Part shown: positions 1-9,569 of the stretch, piece by piece
Position numbering within the stretch: position 1 is the stretch's first letter
How the letters are laid out: every line of letters starts with the position of its first letter
DNA from: Thiothrix lacustris DSM 21227
GTDB taxonomy: Bacteria > Pseudomonadota > Gammaproteobacteria > Thiotrichales > Thiotrichaceae
DNA length: 64,000 nucleotides
Direction: 5' to 3'
NCBI RefSeq assembly: GCF_000621325.1
Contig: NZ_JHYQ01000015.1
Location: 48,233 to 112,232, forward strand
Made by a program: the position numbers and the translations under genes
The notes under the pieces: generated by a model
Seen by the model: the letters and a program-made list of their open reading frames with translations, nothing else
Databases searched by the model: none
Told to the model about the DNA's origin: nothing

Positions 1-702
1 ACGCGCCCCGTGGATCGACATCGCTTTGGTGACTTTCGCCTCCAGATCGCGCAAATCGGCCACCGAAGCGGTCGCCACGTAAGGAATTTCATGCGCCATC
101 GCAATCAGTGGCACGCTTTTGCCCTTGCCGAACACATTGCCGTTGGCGTGCTGCCCGACCGGCATGGTGGTGGCGGTACGCGCAGCGGGCGGGGTGGCGG
201 AAGAACGTTGCACCCCGGTATTCATGTAGGCTTCGTTGTCGTAGCAGATGTAGAGCACGTCGTCGTTACGCTCGAACATCCCCGACAAGCAGCCGAAACC
301 GATGTCGGTGGTGCCGCCGTCGCCGCCTTGCGCCAGCACGCGGATGTGCTGTTTACCCTTGACCTTCATCGCTGCCGCGACCCCGGTGGCCACTGCCGCC
401 GCATTGCCGAACAGCGAATGCAGCCACGGCAATTGCCACGACGATTCGGGGTAGGGGGTGGAAAAGACTTCGAGGCAGCCGGTGGCGTTGCAGGCGACTA
501 ACTGATTGTTGGTGGCACGCATCGCCGCATCCACCGCAAAACGTGCGCCGAGTGCTTCGCCGCAGCCCTGACAGGCGCGATGCCCGGAATTGAGCGCGTT
601 GGTGCGCTGCATTCCCGCTTGCACGCTGCGTTCGGCTTCGGAGAGCAGGCGGTTGCCGACGGTAAACGTGTCGGTCTGGTAAAACTTGATGGTGGTTTCC
701 AT
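1..702 (-). CDS. porB: Pyruvate:ferredoxin oxidoreductase, beta subunit (partial, runs off left edge)
   Basis: Thiamine-diphosphate-binding subunit of the enzyme that interconverts pyruvate plus CoA and acetyl-CoA plus CO2 with ferredoxin. The 234 visible residues start at ATG 702, ten bases after the porA stop and behind a GGAGAG ribosome site. CQGCGEA (Cys44, Cys47) and the later CNATGC supply ligands expected for the proximal 4Fe-4S cluster. GGDGGTTDIGFG at about 126-137 and DNEAYMNTG at 155-163 form the thiamine-diphosphate/Mg signature. The C-terminal end, including the last expected cluster cysteine, lies outside the window. It is last in a porG-porA-porB run. Other 2-oxoacid substrates cannot be fully excluded, but the match to PorB is good. 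Confidence 0.9.
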   Translation of the reverse strand, partial: METTIKFYQTDTFTVGNRLLSEAERSVQAGMQRTNALNSGHRACQGCGEALGARFAVDAAMRATNNQLVACNATGCLEVFSTPYPESSWQLPWLHSLFGNAAAVATGVAAAMKVKGKQHIRVLAQGGDGGTTDIGFGCLSGMFERNDDVLYICYDNEAYMNTGVQRSSATPPAARTATTMPVGQHANGNVFGKGKSVPLIAMAHEIPYVATASVADLRDLEAKVTKAMSIHGAR

Positions 703-711
703 GTGTCTCTC

Positions 712-1965
712 CTAGCGTATCTGGCTGGCGATGGTGCCCATGCCGCGCAGGATATTCTCGGCGCTGGGGCCGGAATGGCGCTGGCCTTCCATGCGGGCGA
801 TTTCCTCATGCACCAGCGCGTGCTTGAGGTCGAGAAATTGCAAATGCGCCAGATGCCCCTGATCGGCTTTGTGGAACAGCTTGCGCAACGAATCGCGGGT
901 AATCGGCCTGCCGCCCAAGCCTGCAATCACGGTATGCACCGGCTTGTGCAGCCCGGCGACGGCCATTTGCACGTCGGTGGCAACGATGCCGCCGATGCCC
1001 ACCGCGAGGGATTTTTCTACCACCACGATGCGCTTGGCGTGTTGCAAGGCACTACGCACGGCTTTGCGCGGGAACGGGCGGTAAGTGCAAATGCTCAGTG
1101 AGCCGATGGAAACGCCTTGCTCACGCATTTCATCCACCACATCCTTGATCGTGCCGTTGACGGAACCGAGTGCCACCACGATGGTGTCGGCGTCTGCGCT
1201 GCGGTACGGCTTGACCAGCCCGCCGGAATCGCGCCCGAATTGCTGCTGGAATTCCTCCGCCAGTTCCGGGATCAGCCCCAATGCCTGCATCTGCTGGTAA
1301 TGCGCGAGGTAACGCACTTCCATAAAGGCTTCCGGCCCGACCATCGCGCCGATAGTGACGGGGTTAGCAGGGTCGAGCATCTGGCGCGGTGAAAATGGCG
1401 GTAGATAAGCATCGACCTGCGCCTGTTCGGGGATGTCGACGCGCTCGTAAGCGTGAGTGAGGATGAAGCCATCCACGCACACCATTACCGGCACGGACAG
1501 TTCTTCCGCCAGCCGGAAGGCTTGAATGTGTAAATCGACCGCTTCCTGATTGGTTTCGGCGTAGAGCTGAATCCAGCCTGCATCACGCATCGACAGGCTG
1601 TCCTGATGGTCGTTCCAGATATTGATCGGCGCACCAATCGCGCGGTTGCCAATGGTCATCACGATGGGCAGGCCGAGGCCAGAAGCGTTGTAGACCGCTT
1701 CCGCCATGAACAGCAAGCCCTGACTGGCGGTGGCAGTGTAGGCGCGTGCCCCGGCAGCACTCGCGCCAATCGCCACCGACATGGCGGCGAACTCGGATTC
1801 GACGTTGATGTATTCACACGGGTCGATTTGCCCCTTGTCGACCATCTGCCCGAGGTTTTCCACGATGTGGGTTTGCGGGGTGATGGGGTAGGCGCAAATC
1901 ACTTCTGGGCGGCACAGGCCGATGGCTTCGGCAACGGCTTGGGAGCCTTCGATCTGTTTTAGCAT
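712..1965 (-). CDS. porA: Pyruvate:ferredoxin oxidoreductase, alpha subunit
   Basis: Alpha subunit, 417 residues, carrying the pyrimidine-binding and transketolase-C-like domains of the 2-oxoacid:ferredoxin oxidoreductase. YPITPQT at 26-32 is the family's N-terminal substrate-site motif, and the C-terminal stretch around GIGGIVATDV and GLGGRPIT is typical of PorA. I chose ATG 1965 because the family motif begins soon after it and because it overlaps the porG stop by 7 bases (ATGCTAA), which indicates translational coupling. Upstream in-frame codons read through porG and are not part of the protein. It works with PorG and PorB in the cytoplasm. In an autotroph it may supply acetyl-CoA under low oxygen or make pyruvate reductively; the direction is inference. 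Confidence 0.92.
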   Translation of the reverse strand: MLKQIEGSQAVAEAIGLCRPEVICAYPITPQTHIVENLGQMVDKGQIDPCEYINVESEFAAMSVAIGASAAGARAYTATASQGLLFMAEAVYNASGLGLPIVMTIGNRAIGAPINIWNDHQDSLSMRDAGWIQLYAETNQEAVDLHIQAFRLAEELSVPVMVCVDGFILTHAYERVDIPEQAQVDAYLPPFSPRQMLDPANPVTIGAMVGPEAFMEVRYLAHYQQMQALGLIPELAEEFQQQFGRDSGGLVKPYRSADADTIVVALGSVNGTIKDVVDEMREQGVSIGSLSICTYRPFPRKAVRSALQHAKRIVVVEKSLAVGIGGIVATDVQMAVAGLHKPVHTVIAGLGGRPITRDSLRKLFHKADQGHLAHLQFLDLKHALVHEEIARMEGQRHSGPSAENILRGMGTIASQIR

Positions 1966-2540
1966 GGGGTGGCTCCTTGCGTGTTGGTCTGCACTTGCGC
2001 GAAAGCGGCTTGCGCGGCGGCGATGTTCTGTTCGGCAATCTTGCCGCTGAATTTGTCGCGGATCGCGGCTTGCAGTGCCTCCATCTGGATCAGGCCGGTG
2101 AGGGCAGCAAAGCCCCCCAGCAAAGCCGCATTCGGCAGCGGACGTCCGACGTGTTTTAGCGCAATCTCGGAGGCGGGAATGACGCAAACCTGACGCTGTG
2201 GGTGTTCGCGCAGGTAATCTTCCAGCCCCAGCTCTGCCAGCGTATGGGTGGAGTTGATGAGGATGTAACCGTGTTCCGCCAGCCCTTCAAACAGGTTGAC
2301 TTGATGCAGCAAGCCGGGGTCTTGAATGATCAGCGCATCGGGGTTGAGGACAGGTTCGCGCAGGCGGATTTCCTTGGCGTCGATACGGCAAAACGCCATG
2401 ACGGGTGCGCCCATGCGCTCGGATCCGAAGCTGGGAAAGGCTTGCGAATGCTTGCCTTTGATAAACGCGGCGATAGAGAGCATCTCGGCGGCGGTGACCA
2501 CGCCTTGCCCACCCCGCCCGTGGATTCTGACTTGAAACAT
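1959..2540 (-). CDS. porG: Pyruvate:ferredoxin oxidoreductase, gamma subunit
   Basis: Gamma subunit, 193 residues, first gene of the visible por operon. It begins MFQVRIHGRGGQG, the hallmark start of the gamma domain, with FPSFGSERMGAPV a little further on. ATG 2540 is preceded by AGGAGGGAGGAAC, a strong ribosome site; ten further in-frame codons upstream lack the family motif. Four-subunit Por enzymes usually carry a small delta subunit with two 4Fe-4S clusters next to gamma. None lies between gamma and alpha here, so it is either beyond the left edge or absent. Confidence 0.9.
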   Translation of the reverse strand: MFQVRIHGRGGQGVVTAAEMLSIAAFIKGKHSQAFPSFGSERMGAPVMAFCRIDAKEIRLREPVLNPDALIIQDPGLLHQVNLFEGLAEHGYILINSTHTLAELGLEDYLREHPQRQVCVIPASEIALKHVGRPLPNAALLGGFAALTGLIQMEALQAAIRDKFSGKIAEQNIAAAQAAFAQVQTNTQGATPC

Positions 2541-2682
2541 GTGTTCCTCCCTCCTATTGTTGTCACTCAAAGGCTAGCAGCTTTGGAAAAGCATTTACTT
2601 GATGGAAGTCGGAAAAAGGCCAAGCAAATCCTGCTACCCTGATAGACTTCTTGCATTCAGCAGCAAAATAACAGGTGAACCC

Positions 2683-5376
2683 ATGCCGGATTTTACTCAT
2701 TGGCACAACCTGCCGTCCGATGCCGTACTGACCCAACTTGACTGTCACGCCGATGGCTTGAGTGCCGAAGTCGCTCGGCAACGCCACGAGAGCGGTGGGG
2801 CTAACCGTTTGCCGGAGCCGCCGCGCCGCAGCCTGTTGCTGCGTTTTCTCACGCAATTTCACAATATCCTGATTTATGTGTTGCTGGCGGCAGCACTGGT
2901 GACGGCCTTGCTGGGTCACTGGGTGGATACGGGGGTGATTTTGGGGGTGGTGTTTGCCAATGCGGTCATTGGTTTCCTGCAAGAGGGCAAGGCCGAAAAA
3001 GCGATGGATGCGATCCGCCAGATGCTGGCTCCCCATGCGGCGGTGTTGCGGGACGGACGGCGACAGACGGTAGCGGGGGATACGTTGGTTGCCGGTGACA
3101 TCGTATTGCTGGAAGCGGGGGATAAAGTGCCCGCTGACTTGCGCTTGTTACAGGTTTACGGTTTGCAGGTGCAAGAAGCGATCCTCACCGGGGAGTCAGT
3201 GGCTGTCGATAAACAGACCGGAACTGTCGCGCAGGAAGCTGGGTTAGGCGACCGCACCAACCTGGTTTTCAGCGGCACCACCGTGACCAGCGGGCAAGGC
3301 CGGGGTGTGGTGGTGGCGATTGCCGGGAACACTGAGATCGGGCGTATCAGCGGGCTGCTGTCCGGGGTGGAAACCCTGACAACGCCGTTAGTGGCGCAGA
3401 TGGATGTGTTCGCCAAATGGCTGACGCTGTTCATCCTGACCATTGCCGCGCTGATTTTTGCGTTTGGCTATTTCGTGCAGCATCAGGATTTCGGCGACTT
3501 GTTCATGGCGGTGGTGGGCTTGTCGGTGGCGGCGATTCCCGAAGGTTTGCCTGCGGTGTTAACCATTACCCTCGCGGTCGGGGTGCAGGCGATGGCGCAA
3601 CGCCATGCCATTGTGCGGCGCTTGCCCGCGATTGAAACGCTGGGGGCGGTGTCAGTGATTTGCACCGATAAAACCGGCACCTTGACCTGCAATGAAATGA
3701 TGGTGGCCAGTGTGAGCACTGCGGTCGGCGTATTCAGTGTGGATGGGGCAGGTTATGAACCACACGGCACGATTCAGCAGGCAGGCCAGCCGCTGGAACA
3801 CGCTGCGCAACAGTTGATGCATGAGCTGGGGAGGGCTGCATTGCTGTGTAATGATGCGGAACTCCATCAGCAAGCTGCCCACTGGACGGTGGAAGGTGAT
3901 CCGATGGAGGGGGCGTTACTGGCGTTTGCCGCCAAAACCGGGTTGGAACAGGCCGCGACCCGTGCCCAGTGGACGCGCACCGATGCAATTCCCTTTGATT
4001 CCCGCCATAAATTCATGGCAACGTTGTACCACGATCATCAACAGCACGCGGGTATTCTGGTCAAAGGTGCGCCGGAAAGTCTGTTGGGCATGTGTCATTA
4101 CCAGCGCACGGCGGCGGGGAAGGCGGAGCCGCTGGATAGTGGATATTGGCAGCAACAAGCGGAGACCATTGCCTCTCAGGGGCAACGGGTGCTGGCGTTG
4201 GCGAGTGGTGATGTGCCGCCCGAGCATACCGTATTGACAATGGCGGATGTGCAGGAAGGCCAGCTTACCCTGTTGGGTTTGGTGGGTTTGATTGACCCGC
4301 CGCGCTCGGAGGCGGTTGCCGCCATTGCCGAATGCTATCAGGCGGGTATCGGTGTGAAAATGATCACAGGCGACCACGCCAGCACGGCTGCTGCGATTGG
4401 CAAACAGATTGGTTTGCGCAACCCGGATAAGGTGCTGACTGGTTCGGAACTCGACATGCTGAATAATGCCGAGCTGGCAGTGGTGGTCTTGCATACCGAC
4501 GTGTTTGCCCGCACCACCCCGGAACACAAATTGCGGTTGGTCATGGCATTACAGGCGCAAGGCATGACCGTGGCCATGACCGGGGATGGGGTGAACGATG
4601 CCCCCGCGCTGAAGCGTGCCGATGCGGGAATCGCGATGGGCAACAAGGGCAGTGAGGCCGCCAAGGAAGCCGCTGAATTGGTGCTGGCCGATGATAATTT
4701 CGCCTCGATTGTGGCAGCCGTGCGTGAAGGCCGCACGGTGTATGACAATATCAAAAAAGTCATCAGTTGGACGTTGCCTACCAGTACTGGCGAAGCGGCG
4801 GTGATTGTATTGGCTTTGCTGCTGGGGATGCTGTTGCCGATTACCCCGCTCCAGATTTTGTGGGTCAATATGGTGACGGCGGCTACGTTGGGCTTGGCGC
4901 TGGCGTTTGAGCCTACCGAGGTGAATACCATGCGGCGTCCGCCGCGTTTGCGTAATCAACCTCTGCTCAGTGGTGGTCTGATCTGGCATATTACGCTGGT
5001 GACAACCTTGTTCCTGTGTGGCACGTTTGGGGTTTACGCTTACGCGCAGGATCAAGGCTACTCGCTGGAACTGGCGCGGACGCTGGTGATGAATACTCTG
5101 GTGGTAATGGAGATTTTCCATTTGTTTTTCATTCGCAACCTGTACAGCACGTCATTGACCTGGCGGGCGGTGCGCGGTACGAAAATGGTGTGGTTGGCGG
5201 TAGTCGTGGTCATCATGGCGCAGTTTGCGATTACCTATTTACCCGCGATGCAGGCGGTATTTGCGACAGAAGCAGTGAGTTTGGTGGATGGTTTATTGGT
5301 GGTTGGGATGGGTGTGGCACTGTTTGTGTTGGTGGAGCTGGAAAAACAGATGCGGCGCGGTTTGGGGGCAACCTGA
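2683..5376 (+). CDS. P2-type cation-transporting ATPase
   Basis: Membrane pump of 897 residues that couples ATP hydrolysis to cation transport. Domains in order: N-terminal cation-ATPase domain, TM1-2 (about 60-98), actuator domain with TGES at 169-172, TM3-4 with PEGLP at 286-290, the phosphorylation site DKTGTLT (Asp329), the nucleotide domain, the hinge GDGVNDAP near 634-641, and C-terminal helices. PEGLP places it with the SERCA/PacL/PMR1-like P2 pumps. Yet TM5 reads PTSTGE where SERCA has SSNVGE, and TM6 reads VNMVTAAT where SERCA has VNLVTDGL, so two classic calcium ligands are replaced. The transported ion is therefore open. ATG 2683 is chosen because the domain begins there. Single gene, convergent with secF. 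Confidence 0.88.
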   Translation: MPDFTHWHNLPSDAVLTQLDCHADGLSAEVARQRHESGGANRLPEPPRRSLLLRFLTQFHNILIYVLLAAALVTALLGHWVDTGVILGVVFANAVIGFLQEGKAEKAMDAIRQMLAPHAAVLRDGRRQTVAGDTLVAGDIVLLEAGDKVPADLRLLQVYGLQVQEAILTGESVAVDKQTGTVAQEAGLGDRTNLVFSGTTVTSGQGRGVVVAIAGNTEIGRISGLLSGVETLTTPLVAQMDVFAKWLTLFILTIAALIFAFGYFVQHQDFGDLFMAVVGLSVAAIPEGLPAVLTITLAVGVQAMAQRHAIVRRLPAIETLGAVSVICTDKTGTLTCNEMMVASVSTAVGVFSVDGAGYEPHGTIQQAGQPLEHAAQQLMHELGRAALLCNDAELHQQAAHWTVEGDPMEGALLAFAAKTGLEQAATRAQWTRTDAIPFDSRHKFMATLYHDHQQHAGILVKGAPESLLGMCHYQRTAAGKAEPLDSGYWQQQAETIASQGQRVLALASGDVPPEHTVLTMADVQEGQLTLLGLVGLIDPPRSEAVAAIAECYQAGIGVKMITGDHASTAAAIGKQIGLRNPDKVLTGSELDMLNNAELAVVVLHTDVFARTTPEHKLRLVMALQAQGMTVAMTGDGVNDAPALKRADAGIAMGNKGSEAAKEAAELVLADDNFASIVAAVREGRTVYDNIKKVISWTLPTSTGEAAVIVLALLLGMLLPITPLQILWVNMVTAATLGLALAFEPTEVNTMRRPPRLRNQPLLSGGLIWHITLVTTLFLCGTFGVYAYAQDQGYSLELARTLVMNTLVVMEIFHLFFIRNLYSTSLTWRAVRGTKMVWLAVVVVIMAQFAITYLPAMQAVFATEAVSLVDGLLVVGMGVALFVLVELEKQMRRGLGAT

Positions 5377-5387
5377 CTGGTTGCCCC
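5365..5387. terminator. Hairpin between convergent ATPase and secF genes
   Basis: A perfect 9-bp inverted repeat, GGGGCAACC / GGTTGCCCC with a 5-base loop, overlaps the stop codon of the P-type ATPase and lies between two convergent genes. There is no long T tract, so it is a possible bidirectional terminator rather than a clear intrinsic one. Confidence 0.45.
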
Positions 5388-5407
5388 GCTTAACTTCAGG
5401 TGTGAGC

Positions 5408-6358
5408 TTACACGACAGAACCGTCGGCGCTCATGCCTTCGATTTTTTCGCTCTCTTTCGGGATCATGTGTTCACGCTGGAGGCCGAACAGCAGCAGCAA
5501 GGGTGATGCCACCAGTACCGAGGAGTAAATACCAAACATAATCCCGATGGTCAGTGCCAGTGCGAAGTTATGCAAGGCTTCGCCACCGAACCACAACATG
5601 GCCAATACCATGATCTGGGTGGAAATGTGGGTAATGATGGTACGTGACATGGTGGTGGTGATAGCGCTGTCGATAATGTCGGGGATGGTGTCATCGCGCA
5701 TGGTGCGGATATTTTCCCGAATCCGGTCAAATACCACCACTGATTCATTCACCGAGTAGCCCAATATCGCCAGAATACCTGCCAATACTGTCAGGTCAAA
5801 CTGCCATTGGAAGAAGGCAAACAAGCCCAGAATGATCACCACGTCATGCAGGTTGGCAACTGCGGCAGAGACCGCAAAGCGCCATTCAAAGCGGAAAGCG
5901 AGGTAAATAATGATACCGGCCGCCACCAGAATCAGTGCCAGTCCGCCGTTTTCATACAGTTCCTGACCGACTTGCCCGCCGACGAAATCCACTTTGCTGA
6001 GTGATACATCTGGTGTACCTGTTTTCAGCACGCCCATGATTTGTTCACTGACTTGCGCACTGGAAACGCCTTCCTTCAAGGGCAGGCGGATCAACACATC
6101 CTGAGTAGAACCAAAGTTCTGCACCGCCACTTCGTGATAGCCGGTGGCCTTGATGGCTTCACGGATATTGTCGATAGGGGCAGCTTGTGCGTAACGCACT
6201 TCCATAACTGTACCGCCGGTGAAATCTACCCCCAGATTCAGGCCGTAGAACAACAGCGCGAATACTGAAAATACGAAGGTCGCCAGCGAGATGGTGGTGG
6301 TGGTTTTGCCATGCCGCATGAACGGAATGGCTTTCTTAAAATGGAAAAACTCTAACAT
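5408..6358 (-). CDS. secF: Protein translocase subunit SecF
   Basis: Inner-membrane subunit of SecDF-YajC, which uses the proton gradient to help pull preproteins across after SecA/SecYEG translocation. 316 residues, close to the usual 310-320. The N-terminal membrane segment is followed by GLNLGVDFTGGTVMEV, the conserved SecF motif. Later come six-helix-bundle segments, including GYSVNESVVVFDRIRE of the SecD/F signature. ATG 6358 has the ribosome site AAGGGAG. It follows secD by 12 bases, so the two are co-transcribed. Confidence 0.97.
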   Translation of the reverse strand: MLEFFHFKKAIPFMRHGKTTTTISLATFVFSVFALLFYGLNLGVDFTGGTVMEVRYAQAAPIDNIREAIKATGYHEVAVQNFGSTQDVLIRLPLKEGVSSAQVSEQIMGVLKTGTPDVSLSKVDFVGGQVGQELYENGGLALILVAAGIIIYLAFRFEWRFAVSAAVANLHDVVIILGLFAFFQWQFDLTVLAGILAILGYSVNESVVVFDRIRENIRTMRDDTIPDIIDSAITTTMSRTIITHISTQIMVLAMLWFGGEALHNFALALTIGIMFGIYSSVLVASPLLLLFGLQREHMIPKESEKIEGMSADGSVV

Positions 6359-6370
6359 GACCTGACTCCC

Positions 6371-8224
6371 TTAAATCTCAATCTTTTGCAGGTGTGGTTT
6401 GTAACCGTAGACGAGGTTGACCATCGCCCGTGATACCGTGACCGCACTGAACATGGAGGTCAAAATCCCCAGACACAGCACCACGGCAAAGCCCTTGATT
6501 GGCCCGGAACCTAATAGGAACAAGGCAATACCTGCAATCAGGGTAGTCAGGTTGGAGTCGATAATGGTTCCCCACGCGCGGTCGTAACCGACGTTGATAG
6601 CGACTTGTGGCGAAGCACCCGCGCGTAATTCTTCCCGGATACGTTCGTTGATCAACACGTTGGCATCAATCGCCATACCGAGTGTCAAAGCAATACCGGC
6701 TAAACCCGGCAAGGTCAGGGTTGCCTGAATCATCGACAACAGCGCAAACAGGAAGAAACCATTGATCGCCAAGGCCACGCTGGAAATCATGCCAAAGACA
6801 CGGTAGTAAATAACCATGAATAACACGACAGCAATAAAGCCCCAAAGGTTGGAGTTGAAGCCTTTCTCGATATTTTCTTTACCCATGCTCGGGCCGACGG
6901 TACGTTCTTCCACGATGTAAACCGGGGCAGCCAAGGCACCAGCACGCAGCAACAGTGCTAAGTCACGCGCTTCTTTGGGGGAATCCAATCCAGTAATCTG
7001 GAAGCGTTTGCCCAGTTGTTCCTGAATCCGTGCGACATTGATGACTTCCTGAGTCGTTGAGCTGGTTTTTACCTGTTTGCCATCGATTTCCTTACTCTCG
7101 ATTTTGGTTTCGATAAAGACTACGCCCATCAGTTTTTTCTGGTTTTCGCCAGTAACTTTGCTGAAGCGGCTAGCGCCTTTACCGTCAAGCGTGATGTGTA
7201 CGGCGGGACGATTGTTATCATCAAAACCAGAAGACGCATCAATGATGTAATCACCCGTCAGCATGACTTGGCGTTTGAGCAATATCGGGGAACCACTGCG
7301 TTCTTTGTAGATTTGCGAACCAATGGGGGCGCGTCCGCTTTGTTGTGCTTGTGCTGCGTCGTTGGTTTCATCCACCAAGCGGAATTCGAGGGTAGCGGTT
7401 GCACCTAGAATTTCTTTAGCACGTGCAGTGTCTTGTACGCCGGGGAGTTGCACCACAATGCGGTTAGTACCTTGTTGTTGGATAACCGGTTCAGAAACAC
7501 CCAACTCATTGACCCGTTTGCGCAAAGTGGTGATGTTCTGTTGCAGGGCAAATTTCTGGATATTCAGCATGGCCACTTGTGAAATGCTGGCTTGTAAGTC
7601 AGTGCTACCTTGTGGCACGGTGAATTGCAGGTTGTCGCGGTATTCATCGCTTAATGCCGCTTGAGCGGCATCGCGGCTGGCGGCATCGCGGAATTTGGCC
7701 AGGACAGTATCGCCTTCACGGGCAATGCCCAGATACTTGATGTCTTTTTCGCGCAGAAAATCGCGGAATTCATCTTCGTAACGGTCAATTTGCTTGTCGA
7801 GGGCGGCTTTCATATCCACTTCCATTAGGAAGTGTACGCCGCCGCGTAGGTCTAGGCCGAGGAACATGGGGTTGGCATTCAATGAGCGCAGCCAGCCGGG
7901 GGTGGAGGGCGCAAGGTTGAGTGCCACTATAAATTCGTCGCCGACGGCTGCTTTCAAGGCTTCGGAGGCTTTCAGCTGGACATCGGTGTCTTCAAAGCGG
8001 AACAGGGCTTGTTGGCCGTTGTTTTCGCTGGCGCGGATCGTCAAGCCCTTAGCCTGTAAGGCTTGCTCGAAACGCTGCATGGTGGCTGGGTCGATCGTTT
8101 TGTCGACCTTGGAACTGAGCTGTACAGCCGGTTCCGATGGAAAAAAGTTGGGAACTGAGTAGATGACCCCGACCAGCAGGATCACTGCGATCATGAGGTA
8201 CTTCCAGAGTGGATAGCGATTCAT
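6371..8224 (-). CDS. secD: Protein translocase subunit SecD
   Basis: Partner of SecF, 617 residues from ATG 8224, matching the usual length of about 615. MNRYPLWKY and a first membrane helix are followed by a large periplasmic P1 domain. GLDLRGGVHFLMEVD is the SecD motif before the head domain, and the C-terminal bundle carries the conserved IDANVLINERIREE segment. Longer in-frame starts upstream add 17 residues with no family match. It lies between yajC and secF in the same direction, the standard gammaproteobacterial order. Confidence 0.97.
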   Translation of the reverse strand: MNRYPLWKYLMIAVILLVGVIYSVPNFFPSEPAVQLSSKVDKTIDPATMQRFEQALQAKGLTIRASENNGQQALFRFEDTDVQLKASEALKAAVGDEFIVALNLAPSTPGWLRSLNANPMFLGLDLRGGVHFLMEVDMKAALDKQIDRYEDEFRDFLREKDIKYLGIAREGDTVLAKFRDAASRDAAQAALSDEYRDNLQFTVPQGSTDLQASISQVAMLNIQKFALQQNITTLRKRVNELGVSEPVIQQQGTNRIVVQLPGVQDTARAKEILGATATLEFRLVDETNDAAQAQQSGRAPIGSQIYKERSGSPILLKRQVMLTGDYIIDASSGFDDNNRPAVHITLDGKGASRFSKVTGENQKKLMGVVFIETKIESKEIDGKQVKTSSTTQEVINVARIQEQLGKRFQITGLDSPKEARDLALLLRAGALAAPVYIVEERTVGPSMGKENIEKGFNSNLWGFIAVVLFMVIYYRVFGMISSVALAINGFFLFALLSMIQATLTLPGLAGIALTLGMAIDANVLINERIREELRAGASPQVAINVGYDRAWGTIIDSNLTTLIAGIALFLLGSGPIKGFAVVLCLGILTSMFSAVTVSRAMVNLVYGYKPHLQKIEI

Positions 8225-8284
8225 TGTTATAGGATTCCGTGTGGGTTGGGTGCGAGGGGGTATATTCCCCCTCACTCACCTTCT

Positions 8285-8614
8285 TCATGCGCCTTTCATC
8301 GTGCCTTTAGGCAGGACAGAAGCAACAGCCTGTTTTTGTACTTTGATGACGACATTATCAGCAACCGTCAGTTCGACAAAGTTTTCGTTGATGCCTGCTA
8401 CTTTACCAAGTACGCCGCCACCCGTGACGACTTCATCACCTTTGCTTAGGGATTCCAGCATTTGTTTGTGTTCTTTGGCGCGCTTTTGCTGCGGGCGGAT
8501 AATCATGAAATACATGATGGCGAAAAACACACCCATCATTAACAGCATTTCAATGCCACCGCCAGCGGGTGCTGCCGCGCCTTCGGCATGAGCGTTAGAT
8601 ATCAGAAAGTCCAC
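8285..8614 (-). CDS. yajC: Sec translocon accessory protein YajC
   Basis: 109 residues: a short N-terminal segment, one membrane helix (MLLMMGVFFAIMYFMIIRPQ), then a small soluble domain with PQQKRAKEHKQML and GDEVVTGGGVLGKV, the YajC family signature. The start is GTG at 8614, supported by AAGGAG seven bases upstream. It binds SecDF in the inner membrane. It begins 35 bases after the epmA stop, so efp-epmA-yajC-secD-secF may be one transcript. Confidence 0.95.
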   Translation of the reverse strand: MDFLISNAHAEGAAAPAGGGIEMLLMMGVFFAIMYFMIIRPQQKRAKEHKQMLESLSKGDEVVTGGGVLGKVAGINENFVELTVADNVVIKVQKQAVASVLPKGTMKGA

Positions 8615-8648
8615 GTTTTATCTCCTTGAATGTCATTTTCGGTGGCTA

Positions 8649-9569
8649 TTATGCCACCTCCCACGGAAAAGCGATAACCTGTTTCAGGTCATTCACTTGC
8701 ATCCTGCACATCAGGATACGGTCGATACCGACCGCAACCCCGGCACATTCTGGCAATCCCTGTTCGAGTGCGGCAAGAAACCGTTCATCGACGGGGATGT
8801 CATTACCGCGCGTGTGTGCATCTTCTACCAGAATTAAACGATTCTGCGCTGAATCAGTTTGTTCCTGATAACCATTGCCGAGTTCTAACGCGCCGAGGTA
8901 TACCTCGAAACGTTCTGCCAAGCGTTGCCCGTCAAAAGTATCCACCTTGGCCAGCGCACTTTGGCTTGCTGGATAATGGTAGACAAAGGTCAACTGGTCT
9001 GTCGGTAATTGCGGTTCCACGCAATGGGTGAGCAGCAAGTCCCGCCACGCTTGCGCGGGCATATCGCCGTCGATGTTAATAGCGTGCGCACGGGCGCACG
9101 CTGACAGTTCGGCTTCTGTGGCAACATGGGGATCAAGCTGCACAGTTTCAAGGAACAACTCACGATAGCTGCAAAAACGCGGTGGTTTTTGTAGATGCGG
9201 AATCAGAATGTGCAATAAGTCAGCGACTTCCTGCATCAGTTGTCGCCAAGTGAAACCGAGCCGATACCATTCCAGTAAGGTGAATTCGGGGTTATGGCGC
9301 TTGCCGCTTTCATCGCGCCGCCATACTTTGCAAAGTTGGTAGATGTCACCCGAACCCGCGACCAATAAGCGTTTCATCGGGTATTCCGGCGAGGTGTGCA
9401 AATAGCGTAAGCCTGCCGGGGTGTTGACGCTGAAGCTGTCGATGAAAGGGTCGGTATTGCCTGCTTGCGACAGTGCTGGGGTTTCAACCTCCAGCACCTT
9501 ACGTTCCGCAAAAAAAACGCGCACCTGATGATTCAGGGATGCGCGTTCCTGCAAAGCAGTCAGATTCAC
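8649..9569 (-). CDS. epmA: EF-P--(R)-beta-lysine ligase EpmA (PoxA/GenX)
   Basis: Class II aminoacyl-tRNA-synthetase-like enzyme that attaches (R)-beta-lysine to Lys34 of elongation factor P. 306 residues with the catalytic core but no tRNA anticodon-binding domain. Motif 2 is seen around [19 protein letters not shown] (84-102) and motif 3 around [14 protein letters not shown] (about 277-290). The start overlaps the efp stop by four bases (ATGA), so substrate and modifier are translationally coupled. The enzyme that makes beta-lysine, EpmB, is encoded divergently just beyond efp. Confidence 0.96.
   Translation of the reverse strand: MNLTALQERASLNHQVRVFFAERKVLEVETPALSQAGNTDPFIDSFSVNTPAGLRYLHTSPEYPMKRLLVAGSGDIYQLCKVWRRDESGKRHNPEFTLLEWYRLGFTWRQLMQEVADLLHILIPHLQKPPRFCSYRELFLETVQLDPHVATEAELSACARAHAINIDGDMPAQAWRDLLLTHCVEPQLPTDQLTFVYHYPASQSALAKVDTFDGQRLAERFEVYLGALELGNGYQEQTDSAQNRLILVEDAHTRGNDIPVDERFLAALEQGLPECAGVAVGIDRILMCRMQVNDLKQVIAFPWEVA

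Noticed and set aside
10..501. Plus-strand frames at the left edge
   Set aside because: They mirror porB, which is open to the edge on the minus strand with thiamine-diphosphate motifs.
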